Shown: positions 18,048-27,285, counted from the stretch's first letter. The stretch: 61,369 nt of DNA from Chloroflexota bacterium (GCA_026707745.1 JAPOWG010000114.1:1-61369), one strand, 5' to 3'. The notes: generated from the letters alone by a model not told the origin. Numbers and translations: made by a program.

Positions 18048-19589
18048 ATGACCAAAAACCTGCTGCCGACCGGGCACCTGCCCATCGATAAATTGGATAT
18101 GATCGGCATTGTCAAGCGCTTTCCCGGCGTCCTGGCGGCCGACAAAATCGACTTCGATGTCAATTCCGGCGAGATCCACGCTTTGCTGGGGGAGAATGGG
18201 GCGGGCAAGTCCACCTTGATGAAAATGCTCTACGGCCTATACCATCCGGACGAGGGGCAGATCCTGATCAACGGCGCGGAAACGACCATCAGCAACCCGC
18301 AAGACGCCATCGGGCACGGCATCGGCATGATCCACCAGCATTTCATGCTGGTCCCCTCCTTGACTGTCGCCGAGAACATTGCGCTGGGCATGAAGTCGTC
18401 GCGCGGGGCGCGCCTCGACCTCGATGTGGTCAGCCGGCGCGTGATAGAACTGTCGGAGATTTACAATCTCAAGGTCAACCCGGATCTGCCGATTTGGCAA
18501 TTGGCAGTGGGAGAACAGCAGCGCGTCGAGATTCTGCGGGCGCTTTACAAGGGCGCGGCTTTGCTTATCCTGGACGAACCGACCGCCGTGCTCACGCCGC
18601 AGGAGGTGGACGGCCTGTTCCGTATTCTCAATCAACTAGCCGACGATGGACACGCGCTGGTATTCATCTCGCATAAATTGCACGAGGTGCTGGAGATCAG
18701 CCACCGCGTTACCGTCTTGCGCGACGGAAGGCGCGTCAACTCGATCCCCACCAGCGAAGCCACTCGCCCCAAGCTCGCCGAGATGATGGTCGGGCGTCCG
18801 GTCTTGCTCGAATACGAGAAACACGAAGCCAGTGTCCAGGGCGACCGCCTGGTACTCGACGGCGTCAGCGCCCTTAGCAACCGCGGCACAGTTGGCTTGG
18901 ACGATGTCTCATTGCGGCTGCGTGGGGGCGAGATCGTCGGCGTGGCCGGCGTTTCCGGCAATGGCCAGCAGGAATTGGCGCAGTGCGTCACCGGCTTGCG
19001 AGAGGCGACTGCCGGCAAAGTGGTGGTCGATGGCAACGACGTCACCAACGCACCGCCCTCGCGCTTGAACGCCATGGGCCTGTCATATATCCCCGAAGAG
19101 CGCATGATTGACGGCGTCATCAAGGAATTCAGCGTCGCTGAGAATTATGTGCTGCAAGATCACGGCCATCCCAAGTTCACGACCGCCAAGATCTTCATGC
19201 TTTTCCGCAAGATCCGCGAAGCTTGCCGCCAGGCCATCAAAATCTACGAGATCAAGACGCCCGGCACCGAAACGCTGGTCAAGAGCCTTTCCGGTGGCAA
19301 TATCCAAAAATTGGTGCTGGCGCGGGAGCTATCGCGCGCGCCCGGTGTGCTGATCGCGGCGCAGCCGACGCGCGGCGTCGATATCGGCGCGACCGAGTAC
19401 ATTCATCAGCGCTTGCTGGACGAGCGCGACAACGGCACGGCGATCTTGCTCATCAGCGAGGACCTGGACGAGATCCGCGCCCTCTCCGACCGGATCCTGG
19501 TGATGTACGAGGGCCAGATCGTGGGCGAGGTCAAGAACGAGAATGTGGATATTGAGCATCTGGGTCTGTTGATGACGGGTGGGGGGTAG
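18048..19589 (+). CDS. BMP-type ABC transporter ATP-binding protein (two nucleotide-binding domains)
   Basis: 513 residues from the ATG at 18048; upstream codons to 17991 lie inside the hairpin and are unlikely to be translated. Domain 1 has Walker A GENGAGKSTLMKMLYG, Walker B LLILDEPTAVLTPQE and the H-loop ISHK. Domain 2 has the degenerate GVSGNGQQEL P-loop, signature LSGGNIQKL and AAQPTRGVDIGA. This duplicated layout is that of YufO/NupO and sugar RbsA-type ATPases. It energises uptake through the two permeases upstream. No clear Shine-Dalgarno is seen. Confidence 0.92.
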   Translation: MTKNLLPTGHLPIDKLDMIGIVKRFPGVLAADKIDFDVNSGEIHALLGENGAGKSTLMKMLYGLYHPDEGQILINGAETTISNPQDAIGHGIGMIHQHFMLVPSLTVAENIALGMKSSRGARLDLDVVSRRVIELSEIYNLKVNPDLPIWQLAVGEQQRVEILRALYKGAALLILDEPTAVLTPQEVDGLFRILNQLADDGHALVFISHKLHEVLEISHRVTVLRDGRRVNSIPTSEATRPKLAEMMVGRPVLLEYEKHEASVQGDRLVLDGVSALSNRGTVGLDDVSLRLRGGEIVGVAGVSGNGQQELAQCVTGLREATAGKVVVDGNDVTNAPPSRLNAMGLSYIPEERMIDGVIKEFSVAENYVLQDHGHPKFTTAKIFMLFRKIREACRQAIKIYEIKTPGTETLVKSLSGGNIQKLVLARELSRAPGVLIAAQPTRGVDIGATEYIHQRLLDERDNGTAILLISEDLDEIRALSDRILVMYEGQIVGEVKNENVDIEHLGLLMTGGG

Positions 19590-19596
19590 GGTATCC

Positions 19597-20310
19597 TCAG
19601 CCCGACCGCTTCCATCCACCTTCGGCATCCTTCTCCCAGCCAGGGGGCAGATCTAGACGACAAGACGACGGGATGAGCGGTTCATCAGGCGCTTCGTCGT
19701 ATTCGATATGGACTTTGCTGCCCGTAACCGCACTGATGAAATTCCCCAATACGATGGTCGCTTGATTCTCCGCCCGTTTGAGAATTCCGCTTTCCAGGCC
19801 ATCCCGCACAAAACGCTCCATCGATATATGCCGACCAATGATGCTCATGTCATCCCAAAAATCGTCAAAGCAAGTTGCCGTACCTCCACCGCTTTTGGCG
19901 TATTGATCAAAATATTCATTACGACAGCTGGTGATTGCTGGAGTCGGAGCTTTTACTGTAAAGGTATCGTCATCTTCGTCGTACTGGATGCTGTCTTCAT
20001 CAATGTCTGAAATATCAATTCCAGCCTCGATAACGCTTTGCGACACATGATTTGCTTCATACCCGCATAGGGATGTTGATGTTTTCACGTTGACATTTGC
20101 ATGCGCGACTTCTACGCTCAAAGTGACCAACTGTCCCAAGGGCTGTATGCTATTTACTATAGTGCGCGTTGTGCTTCCTTGTGCAGATGGTGAAAGATGC
20201 AGAATGTTTCCCAAGGAAGGTATCAACCCGATAAGTGGGTTGACTACAGCCATCCCAATTACGAGCGCGACAATCGAGAAAACTATCACCCAAACAATTG
20301 TGGATTTCAT
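19597..20310 (-). CDS. DUF4230-like membrane-anchored protein
   Basis: 237 residues from the ATG at 20310, chosen because GAGAGG lies seven bases upstream. A single N-terminal membrane helix (VWVIVFSIVALVIGMAVV) is followed by an extracytoplasmic region starting TTRTIVNSIQPLGQLVTLSVEV, which resembles DUF4230 proteins. The rest is acidic, with several cysteines (TSLCGYEAN, TSCRNEYF, TATCFDDF) that could form disulfides. The function is unknown. It is convergent with the ATPase gene, seven bases away, and unrelated to it by strand. Confidence 0.65.
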   Translation of the reverse strand: MKSTIVWVIVFSIVALVIGMAVVNPLIGLIPSLGNILHLSPSAQGSTTRTIVNSIQPLGQLVTLSVEVAHANVNVKTSTSLCGYEANHVSQSVIEAGIDISDIDEDSIQYDEDDDTFTVKAPTPAITSCRNEYFDQYAKSGGGTATCFDDFWDDMSIIGRHISMERFVRDGLESGILKRAENQATIVLGNFISAVTGSKVHIEYDEAPDEPLIPSSCRLDLPPGWEKDAEGGWKRSG

Positions 20311-20477
20311 GAACAAACCTCTCAACAGGTGGATTTTTGTCTAAACATCCAATTGCTGACAAAAGTAAGCATAAATCTACCGTAAAATTTGTTACTCTTA
20401 GTTGAGAATATCACGCTATGGATAACCTTCTTCTCTAACAGTATTACGGCAGTATAGTCAAAAAGTTACTCTCTGCA

Positions 20478-21377
20478 ATGAGGTCTCGGCTGGATGTTGC
20501 GATAGCAACCAATAATAGAGTGCGCTTCCTCCGCCTCTACCGCGCCATGAGCGCCTCCGTCGTGGAAGCCTTCTGCTTCAGCCATCCCACGCTCAACGCC
20601 ACCCTGCACATCCTCTGCGCCCCCTTCGTGCTGGAACTCACGCGGCTCGGCATGAAAATGGAATCCATGATCGCGCGGGACGGCCACCTGCGGGGCGCCA
20701 GTCGCTGGCTGGTCGAGATCGCCGCGCGCGTCCTGCACGTCCACGGCGCCGAGAACGTGCCGACAACAGGACCGGTGCTGTTTCTGGGCAACCACGCCGG
20801 CTTGGGAGACGCCTTTGCCTTGCTATCGGCCTCGCCCCGTGGGGATACCCAAGTCCTGGCTTATAACTTCGGCATCTTGCCCGGACTGGGTGAGATGCGC
20901 CGCCATGTTATCGTGGTCGACAAGCGCGCGCCCTATCTGGCGATGAGAGAGTCCCTTCGTCATTTGCGCCTGGGCAAATCGCTCTTGATCTATCCACGCG
21001 GGGAGATCGAGGACGATCCCGCACTGGCGCTGGAACCTGCACTGGCTTCGCTGCCGGAATGGTCGCGCAGCATCGAGTTTTTCGCGCGCCATGTGCCGGA
21101 TCTGACGATCTTGCCATGCGCGGTCGGCGGGGTCATCTCGCGCCGTGCGCTGCGCAATCCTGTCGTCCGTCAATACCGAGACAAAGACAAACGCCATTTT
21201 CTGGCGGCGACCTTCCAGATGATGTTCCCGTTCTATCGCGATCCGGTCATCAGCCTGCATTTCGGTCGCCCCCTGCGCGGCGAGATGGCCAGCCACGAGA
21301 GCGTGCTGCGGGGGATGGCGCAACTGATACGCGGCGTCCATGCCGAGCAGCGCAGATTGATAAATCGAGTACCATAG
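20478..21377 (+). CDS. PlsC-like 1-acylglycerol-phosphate acyltransferase family protein
   Basis: 299 residues. The acyltransferase block I NHAGLGDA (NHx4D) and block III-like IYPRGEIEDD are present, with ILPCAVGG as block IV. This places it in the glycerophospholipid acyltransferase superfamily. The N-terminal 90 residues are less conserved and the true start is uncertain. A TATAGT box at 20453-20458 could be the -10. The genes downstream export a polysaccharide, so lipid or glycolipid acylation is plausible but not shown. Confidence 0.75.
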   Translation: MRSRLDVAIATNNRVRFLRLYRAMSASVVEAFCFSHPTLNATLHILCAPFVLELTRLGMKMESMIARDGHLRGASRWLVEIAARVLHVHGAENVPTTGPVLFLGNHAGLGDAFALLSASPRGDTQVLAYNFGILPGLGEMRRHVIVVDKRAPYLAMRESLRHLRLGKSLLIYPRGEIEDDPALALEPALASLPEWSRSIEFFARHVPDLTILPCAVGGVISRRALRNPVVRQYRDKDKRHFLAATFQMMFPFYRDPVISLHFGRPLRGEMASHESVLRGMAQLIRGVHAEQRRLINRVP

Positions 21378-21557
21378 GGTGTATAAGGTCAAGCGGCTTC
21401 CGCACTAATTTGTCTAACCCCCTTGCGCGCGGGAGGAGAAGGCTTTTGTATTGTGTGAGCCCGGCAGACATTTTCGCCGCCGCCGAGCGGCTTTGTCTTT
21501 AGGCTGTTGCAACGATAATAGCGGCGCTGATTTTGCGCAGGAAAGCCATTTCCCAAC

Positions 21558-22364
21558 ATGAGTCATTGGTCGAATACGACGGCGTCGGCTAATCGCGCCC
21601 TCAAGTGGCGCAGCTACTGGAATCTGTTCCTTTCCCTGGTCAGCCGCGATATACGGGCGCGCTATCGCCGGACGATTCTAGGTCCGCTCTGGGCGATCAT
21701 TCCCGCCATTTTGACGACAGCCATCTTCAGTTTCTTGCACCGGGTGGTCGAGATCGATACCGAAGGCGCGCCCCATCTGGTCTTTGTCTTCGCCGCCACC
21801 GTACCCTGGACCTATTTTCAAACATCGGTCATCCGCATTCCCTTTGGCATTTTGGCCAATGGCACCTTATTGCGAAAAATGGCCGTTCCGCGTTTCATTT
21901 TTCCGCTGGTCGTCCTGGCAACCACCTTTTTTGACTTCGTCATGTCGTCGATCGTGCTCTTCGTCGCCTTGCTCTTGTATCAGATGCCGATCACCTGGGC
22001 TTGGCTCTGGCTGCCGGCGCTGGTGGCGATGGTGAGCTTGCTGGCTTGGGGCGTCGGCATCGGCATCGCGGCCTTCACCGTATACCGGCGCGACATGCTG
22101 CATGGCTTACAGTATTTCATGCAAGTCTGGTTATTTCTGACGCCGGTGATCTATTCCTCCAAAGAGCTGGCGAGCAATCTGCAAATTGTCTACCGGCTCA
22201 ATCCGACGGTGGGCATCATTGATGGTTTCCGCAGGGTGTTAATCTTCGGGCAGCCGCCCGATCCCGAGTCGCTTTTCATCAGCCTGGTTGTCACGTTGTT
22301 GATTCTGCTGGTCGCGTTTCCGCTCTTCCAGGTCTTGTCGCAGTACTTTGCCGATGTTCTGTAG
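21558..22364 (+). CDS. ABC-2 type polysaccharide exporter permease (Wzm/TagG-like)
   Basis: 268 residues with six membrane helices. The N-terminal cytoplasmic part SLVSRDIRARYRRTILGPLW is the hallmark of Wzm/TagG/KpsM-type permeases. LNPTVGIIDGFRRVLIFG near the end is also typical. With the ATPase downstream it forms an exporter for O-antigen-like or teichoic-acid-like glycans across the cytoplasmic membrane. No glycosyltransferase genes are next to it. Confidence 0.9.
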   Translation: MSHWSNTTASANRALKWRSYWNLFLSLVSRDIRARYRRTILGPLWAIIPAILTTAIFSFLHRVVEIDTEGAPHLVFVFAATVPWTYFQTSVIRIPFGILANGTLLRKMAVPRFIFPLVVLATTFFDFVMSSIVLFVALLLYQMPITWAWLWLPALVAMVSLLAWGVGIGIAAFTVYRRDMLHGLQYFMQVWLFLTPVIYSSKELASNLQIVYRLNPTVGIIDGFRRVLIFGQPPDPESLFISLVVTLLILLVAFPLFQVLSQYFADVL

Positions 22365-22421
22365 CGAAGGTCGGCGTCCGAGATATCTTGTTCGCGCCCG
22401 ACAGACAAAGGATGAATCGAG

Positions 22422-23666
22422 ATGCCCAAGGATGTAGCCATACACGTCGAAGATGTATGGAAGCGTTACGGCTTGCCGCTGCGCCCGTACCTGCGCCGAC
22501 AGTTCGATCAACTGGCGGGGCGGCGGAGGAACGGCTTTGCGGCTTACGGTCCCTGGGCATTGCAAGATATCTCGTTCCAAGTCGAACAAGGCGAGTCGCT
22601 AGGCATCGTCGGCAAAAACGGAGCCGGGAAGAGTACCTTGCTCAAGTTGCTGGCGGGCGTCAGCCCGGTCACGCACGGGCGAGTCGAGATTAACGGGCGC
22701 CTCTTCCCGATGATCGAATTGGCGGCCGGCATGCATCGCGACTTGACCGGACGGGAGAATATCAAGTTGCTGGGCGCCATCATGGGGTTCACCGCGGCGC
22801 AAATGGATGCCAAGATGCCCGAAATCGAATCTTTTGCCGAGCTTGGAGAATGGCTGGACAAACCGGTTTACCAGTATTCCAGCGGCATGCAAGCCCGTCT
22901 CGGCTTCAGCGTCGCGGTCAATGTTGATGCCGATATCCTCTTGATTGACGAGGTGCTTTCGGTAGGGGATGTCAACTTCCAGAAGAAATGCCTGACGCGC
23001 ATGGACGAGCTCTCAAACAGCGGCGTGACCGTGATTTTTGTCACGCACAATCCATACAACATCGAGCGCATTTGTGACCGCGCCATTTACCTGCGCGAGG
23101 GGAGGGTCACCGCCACCGGTTCCCCCAGCGATATCCTGACCGCCTACTTCCAGGGGGCTATCGACAAGTCCAAGGTCTTCGCCAGCGCCGAGGTCCCGGC
23201 CGCCGAACTGCGGGAAGGCACCGGCAGTTTCCGCGTCGCCGATATCACCATGCGCGATGTGAGCAGCGGCGGGGTCATCACCAGCTTCCATACGGGCGAT
23301 TCCGTCCTGTTCAACCTGAAGCTGAAAGTCCACGAGCCGACAAGCAACTATCGCTTTTCCATTCGCATTCTCGATCCTGCCGGCACGATTCTGAGTTTTG
23401 TTGACATACCCAGCGCCGAGCGCGCCAGCCTGGCGCTTCACGAAGACGCCACGCTGCAATGCAAGATTGAAAATGTCAATCTGTTGCCGGGCGAATACTG
23501 GATCGACATCGTCGCTCGGGAAGTTGCCGGACCCGTGATCGATTCGATCTCATTCGCGCTGTCCTTCCTGGTGACGGGAGATAGCGAGGTCATGCAGCGG
23601 ACGGAAAACCGCGGCATCGTTTATTTGCCGGCGGCTTGGCAGCTTGCCGGGGCAGATACCCCATGA
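22422..23666 (+). CDS. Polysaccharide ABC exporter ATP-binding protein (Wzt-like, with C-terminal substrate domain)
   Basis: 414 residues. The N-terminal ATPase has Walker A GKNGAGKSTLLKLLAG, signature YSSGMQARLGFSV, Walker B DILLIDEVLSVGD and H-loop VTHN. The segment from about residue 265 (FHTGDSVLFNLKLKV, YRFSIRILDPAGTIL) is a beta-sandwich like the Wzt C-terminal domain that recognises the modified end of an O-antigen chain. It lies 57 bases after the permease and is probably co-transcribed. Export of a capped polysaccharide is inferred. Confidence 0.9.
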   Translation: MPKDVAIHVEDVWKRYGLPLRPYLRRQFDQLAGRRRNGFAAYGPWALQDISFQVEQGESLGIVGKNGAGKSTLLKLLAGVSPVTHGRVEINGRLFPMIELAAGMHRDLTGRENIKLLGAIMGFTAAQMDAKMPEIESFAELGEWLDKPVYQYSSGMQARLGFSVAVNVDADILLIDEVLSVGDVNFQKKCLTRMDELSNSGVTVIFVTHNPYNIERICDRAIYLREGRVTATGSPSDILTAYFQGAIDKSKVFASAEVPAAELREGTGSFRVADITMRDVSSGGVITSFHTGDSVLFNLKLKVHEPTSNYRFSIRILDPAGTILSFVDIPSAERASLALHEDATLQCKIENVNLLPGEYWIDIVAREVAGPVIDSISFALSFLVTGDSEVMQRTENRGIVYLPAAWQLAGADTP

Positions 23667-23732
23667 GCAACTCAACAGTAACCTTTGGCAAATCACCTGC
23701 CAAGCGCGGGCCGAGTCGCTCTAGCGCCTGCC

Positions 23733-23813
23733 TTACTTCAAAAAGAAAAGTACCAACACAGCGATGACGATCGCAAGCGCGACATACCATGGAATGACGT
23801 AAATCGGCTCCAT
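23733..23813 (-). CDS. Possible 26-residue single-pass membrane peptide
   Basis: The frame ATG...TAA encodes MEPIYVIPWYVALAIVIAVL followed by VLFFLK. It is a short polar start, an uninterrupted hydrophobic helix of about 18 residues and a terminal lysine, the pattern of single-pass small membrane proteins. The upstream purines are weak (AGAGCCGG), so translation is uncertain. It resembles no named family I can recall. It may simply be chance. Confidence 0.35.
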   Translation of the reverse strand: MEPIYVIPWYVALAIVIAVLVLFFLK

Positions 23814-23992
23814 CCGGCTCTACCGTACTTTCACCTGCCCAAGCTTCTCTCTTCAGTCTAACCGCGCCTGCTCGTCCGTCAACGATTTCTACTCTGGCGT
23901 CCGCGCCTATACTGTATCGAAATCGGTTGAAATTAAGACGATTCATGTCACCTCAAATGCGCAAAGAACACGGAGAGCGACAATACTCTAGG

Positions 23993-24017
23993 ATTGTTCT
24001 CGGTGGTTAAATTTTGC
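23993..24017 (+). repeat. Dispersed repeat A fragment (TTCTCGGTGGTTAAATTTTG)
   Basis: Contains the outer end of repeat A, CTCGGTGGTTAAATTTTG, just upstream of the kinase-like gene. It lacks the middle TGTCTACGC block of the full 58-base copies. Confidence 0.55.
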
Positions 24018-24047
24018 TGTTTCAACCGAAATGGATACTCTGTCGTT

Positions 24048-24076
24048 TTGCCGCGTCCGATCTCCGCGGTTACAAT
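24048..24076 (+). promoter_or_regulatory. Promoter for a probably leaderless kinase-like gene
   Basis: TTGCCG (24048-24053), a 17-base spacer and TACAAT (24071-24076) form a sigma70-like promoter. Transcription would begin near 24083, two bases before the ATG at 24085. The mRNA would then be leaderless, which explains the absence of a Shine-Dalgarno and argues against the upstream ATG at 24031. Confidence 0.5.
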
Positions 24077-24084
24077 CGCATCTC

Positions 24085-24969
24085 ATGCAGTTTTCAATCC
24101 AGCAGGTGCAGAAAGCCCTCGCCACCGTCAACCGTGGCTGGGAACTGATTGCCGCGGGGCAGTTGAGCCCGCGCGTCGCCAAACTGGATATTCTCACGGA
24201 TCACGGTACGTCTCGTCGGTTGATCTTGCTGGGACACAGCACCCGCGATCGGCAAGTTAATCCCGATATCGCTCGTGATGAGTTTACATTGTTGAAGATC
24301 CTGTCAAGCGCCGGGCTTGCCGTGCCAAGACCGCTTCTCGTCGATTCAAGTCAGGAGCTCCCATTCCTGATTACCGAATTCGTCGAGGGCGAAACCCGCT
24401 TCGCAGCCACGGATCTTTCCGCATATTGCTATCAGTTGGCGCGAGTTCTGAGCAATATCCACCGATTCAGAATTGACCAACATGATCTTTCGTTCTTGCC
24501 TTCTCAACGTGAACTGATCGAGGAGAACATGCGTGAACCGACAGCAGACGCCTATGGCATCCGCGCGGCCATAAGCGCGGCCGCCCCACGACTTCAATTC
24601 AATGATACGGTCCTGCTGCACGGTGACTTCTGGCCCGGCAATTTGCTTTGGCGCGCCGATCAACTAGCGGCGATCATCGACTGGGAGGATGCCATGCTCG
24701 GCGACCCGCTGGGGGACTTGGGCAAGAGTCGCCTGGAAATGCTTTGGGCGCTTGGAGAGGCTGCACTGGATCTCTACACAGCCGGCTACCAGTCGCGGAA
24801 TCCCGGGCTGGATTACAGCGCTTTGCCTTTCTGGGACCTCTGGGGAGCGCTGCGATTGGCGCATTTTGCCAATTGGTCAACGGATAATGACAAGATCGCG
24901 CGCATGGGGGCGCAATACGAGTGCTTCATAACGAAGGCTTTCGCCGCGCTAGCGACCCTGCAGGAATGA
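24085..24969 (+). CDS. Aminoglycoside-phosphotransferase-family (APH) kinase-like protein
   Basis: 294 residues from 24085. The protein-kinase-like fold is shown by LLHGDFWPGNLLW (catalytic loop, HxDxxxxN type) and IIDWEDAMLGDPLGDLG (Mg-binding DxD). The family phosphorylates small molecules such as aminoglycosides, choline or sugars; the actual substrate is unknown and antibiotic resistance should not be assumed. Its 3' end overlaps the convergent menH by 21 bases. Confidence 0.75.
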   Translation: MQFSIQQVQKALATVNRGWELIAAGQLSPRVAKLDILTDHGTSRRLILLGHSTRDRQVNPDIARDEFTLLKILSSAGLAVPRPLLVDSSQELPFLITEFVEGETRFAATDLSAYCYQLARVLSNIHRFRIDQHDLSFLPSQRELIEENMREPTADAYGIRAAISAAAPRLQFNDTVLLHGDFWPGNLLWRADQLAAIIDWEDAMLGDPLGDLGKSRLEMLWALGEAALDLYTAGYQSRNPGLDYSALPFWDLWGALRLAHFANWSTDNDKIARMGAQYECFITKAFAALATLQE

Positions 24970-25767
24970 ATTGACCTGCTCTTGAAATACCAGCGGCTGC
25001 TCGAGATGGATATTGTGCCCGGCATCCGGAATCACCCGCAAATCGGTGCGGGGAATCTGCCGAGCCATCAACTGATTGATCGCGACGAACTTGCTGTCCC
25101 CCTCCCCGACCAGCAAGAGTGTCGGCATCATCACTTGCCCCAAGCGCGGCCACAGGTTTGGCTGCGCGCCGCTGCCCATGCCGCGCAGGCTATTGGCCAG
25201 TCCTGTAGCACTGTTGCCCAAGCGCTGTTTCCGCTGCGCTGACAGGATATCTTCGGACAACTTGACCTGCGATTTCCAAAGCGGCAGTTTCTCCCAATAG
25301 TCGGCGAACCATGCGATACCCATCGTCTCGATTCGCCCCGCCAAGGCTTCGTCTTGGCGACGGCGTTGCGCGCGCTCGCAGTCGTCGGCCAATCCCGGCG
25401 AGGCGCTTTCCAGGATCAAGCTGCGGAAGCGCCCGGGATAGCACGCTGCTAGGTGCAGCGCCAGCCGCCCGCCCATTGAGTAACCCAGCATGTGACACTC
25501 CGGGATACGCAACTCGTCGAGCAAGGATAGGATATCGCGGGAAACGCGCTCCATGTGATAGGCGGGGACCTGTGACGGTTTATCACTGGTGCCATGACCC
25601 AAGATATCGGCGGCAATGACCCGGTACTCACTATCCAATCTGGCTCGCAGGTCAGCCCACATGGTTTTGTCGCCGCCGAATCCATGCAAGAGCAGCAGCC
25701 CTTCGCCACTGCCGCTGATCTCTAGGCCATAGTGATATCCGTTGACACATAGTCCCCCGTTAGTCAT
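24949..25767 (-). CDS. menH: 2-succinyl-6-hydroxy-2,4-cyclohexadiene-1-carboxylate synthase (MenH-type alpha/beta hydrolase)
   Basis: 272 residues from the ATG at 25767. The alpha/beta-hydrolase triad is visible: nucleophile Ser in GYSMGGRLAL, Asp in VGEGDSKF and His in DAGHNIHLEQP. LLLHGFGGDKTMW supplies the oxyanion region. MenH eliminates pyruvate from SEPHCHC in menaquinone synthesis. The start overlaps the menE stop (ATGACTAA), so it is translationally coupled to the men genes, which supports MenH over other hydrolases. The longer upstream frame lies inside menE and is discarded. Confidence 0.9.
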   Translation of the reverse strand: MTNGGLCVNGYHYGLEISGSGEGLLLLHGFGGDKTMWADLRARLDSEYRVIAADILGHGTSDKPSQVPAYHMERVSRDILSLLDELRIPECHMLGYSMGGRLALHLAACYPGRFRSLILESASPGLADDCERAQRRRQDEALAGRIETMGIAWFADYWEKLPLWKSQVKLSEDILSAQRKQRLGNSATGLANSLRGMGSGAQPNLWPRLGQVMMPTLLLVGEGDSKFVAINQLMARQIPRTDLRVIPDAGHNIHLEQPLVFQEQVNSFLQGR

Positions 25768-27256
25768 TGAAGAGTTTCCGCACTTCCCGCCGCTGTATCT
25801 TGCCCGACGATGTGCGCGGGAAGGCGCTGATGAAACGAATCTCTCTCGGGATCTTGTACGAAGCCAGCATGCTGCGAGCAAAGGCGAAAATCGCATCTTC
25901 GGAAAGGTCGCGCCCGTCCCTCAGTTGAATTGCCGCCGCGACCCTTTGTCCCCATTTGGCATCCTCCAATCCGACTGCCACTGCTTCTTCGATGGCTGGA
26001 TGCTCTCGCAGGGCTTTCTCCACTTCGGCTGGATAGATATTTTCGCCACCACTGAGGATAAGATCTTCGCGACGTTGCAGGACGACCAGATCGCCATCGT
26101 GATCGAGGGAGCCGATATCGCCAGTATACAGCCAGCCTGCCCGCAGAGATCTTTCCGTGGCTGCCGAATCATTGTAGTAGCCGCGCATAACTTGGGGTCC
26201 TTTGACGATGATTTCACCCGGCTTGCCCGGCGCTGCGTTGTCGCCGCGTTCGTCAAGCACCCGCAATTCTGTGAACAGCAATGGCTTGCCGACGCTTTGG
26301 GGTTTGGCTACCATCAGGTCGGGAGCCGCCGTCGCAACCTGCGATGCCGCCTCGCTCAATCCATAACTGGGGGCGATCGGGATACGCTCTGCGAGACAAC
26401 GCGATACCAGCTCGACCGGCGTCGCCTCCCCGCCGAGCAAGACGAGTCGGAAGCGCGGATTCCACGGTCCCTTCTTCGCATCCAGTAGGCGCGACAACAT
26501 CGTCGGCACCAGCGATATCAGCGAAATGGGTCGCTCGGTCAGCAGCCGATTCACCGCATCCACATCAAAACGCTTCATGGGCGACAGTTCAACGGCTGTG
26601 CCGTAAATCAATGAGCGCAGGATGATGCTCAATCCGCCGACGTGATACGTCGGCAAGATGCAAAGCCAGTGATCGTCAGGCAGCAGGCCCAATCGAAAAG
26701 CCGAGCCGAGCGCGCTCTGGAATATGTTGTTGTATGTCAAAATCGCAGCTTTCGGCCGCCCGCTCGTACCGGAGGTGTGGATGATCGCGAAGTCGCGGTT
26801 GAGGTCAATGTCTCTTGGAGCATCGGGCGCATCCGCATCGTCTGCCGCCGCCAAATTAGCCAGGCCGGGAAAGACCAGCACAGCGTCGGCGACGGCGCGG
26901 GCAATCGCCTCGCCATCGCGCTCACAGATCAATAAAGTACAGCCGCTGTTCTTAATCTGCCATTCGAGTTCTTCAGCGGTGAGGCGGGTATTCAAAGGCA
27001 CGATCACAGCGCCGAGGCGCATCAATGCCAGCAGGCTCAAAACCGATGCGGGGCCATTTCTCATGAACAGCGCCACATGATCGCCCGCGCCTACATGAGC
27101 GCGCCCTTTGATGAATGCGGCCGTGGCGCGCGCCAAGCGATCCATATCGGCGAAGCTGTATGTTTCGGCTTCGACATGAAGGAAGGCTTTTTGCGGCGTA
27201 GTGCGGAGGCGCGCGCTCAGCCAATCGGTATTCGCGCTGGATTCGATATCAGCCAT
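25760..27256 (-). CDS. menE: o-Succinylbenzoate-CoA ligase
   Basis: 498-residue ANL-superfamily adenylate-forming enzyme. The AMP-binding P-loop is HTSGTSGRPKAAIL, followed by PSYGLSEAASQ, YTGDIGSLDHDGDL and the hinge RREDLILSGGENIYPAEVE. The catalytic Lys is in TSSGKIQRREV at the C-terminus. It activates o-succinylbenzoate to its CoA ester for MenB. Its place between menB and menH fixes the assignment within the large ANL family. Confidence 0.94.
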   Translation of the reverse strand: MADIESSANTDWLSARLRTTPQKAFLHVEAETYSFADMDRLARATAAFIKGRAHVGAGDHVALFMRNGPASVLSLLALMRLGAVIVPLNTRLTAEELEWQIKNSGCTLLICERDGEAIARAVADAVLVFPGLANLAAADDADAPDAPRDIDLNRDFAIIHTSGTSGRPKAAILTYNNIFQSALGSAFRLGLLPDDHWLCILPTYHVGGLSIILRSLIYGTAVELSPMKRFDVDAVNRLLTERPISLISLVPTMLSRLLDAKKGPWNPRFRLVLLGGEATPVELVSRCLAERIPIAPSYGLSEAASQVATAAPDLMVAKPQSVGKPLLFTELRVLDERGDNAAPGKPGEIIVKGPQVMRGYYNDSAATERSLRAGWLYTGDIGSLDHDGDLVVLQRREDLILSGGENIYPAEVEKALREHPAIEEAVAVGLEDAKWGQRVAAAIQLRDGRDLSEDAIFAFARSMLASYKIPREIRFISAFPRTSSGKIQRREVRKLFND

Positions 27257-27285
27257 GGGCTATCCCAAGTATCGGCAGAGCCCCC

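Larger units (their letters stand above)
23667..24084. other. Intergenic region with a small membrane ORF and repeat A fragments
   Basis: The gap holds a possible 26-residue minus-strand membrane peptide (23733-23813), repeat A fragments at 23959-23982 (GCAAAGAACACGGAGAGCGA) and 23993-24017 (ATTGTTCTCGGTGGTTAAAT), and a promoter for the next gene. Nothing else is recognised. Confidence 0.5.

Noticed and set aside
24085..24969. Calling the APH-family gene an antibiotic resistance gene
   Set aside because: The family includes many kinases of other small molecules and nothing here indicates aminoglycoside specificity.
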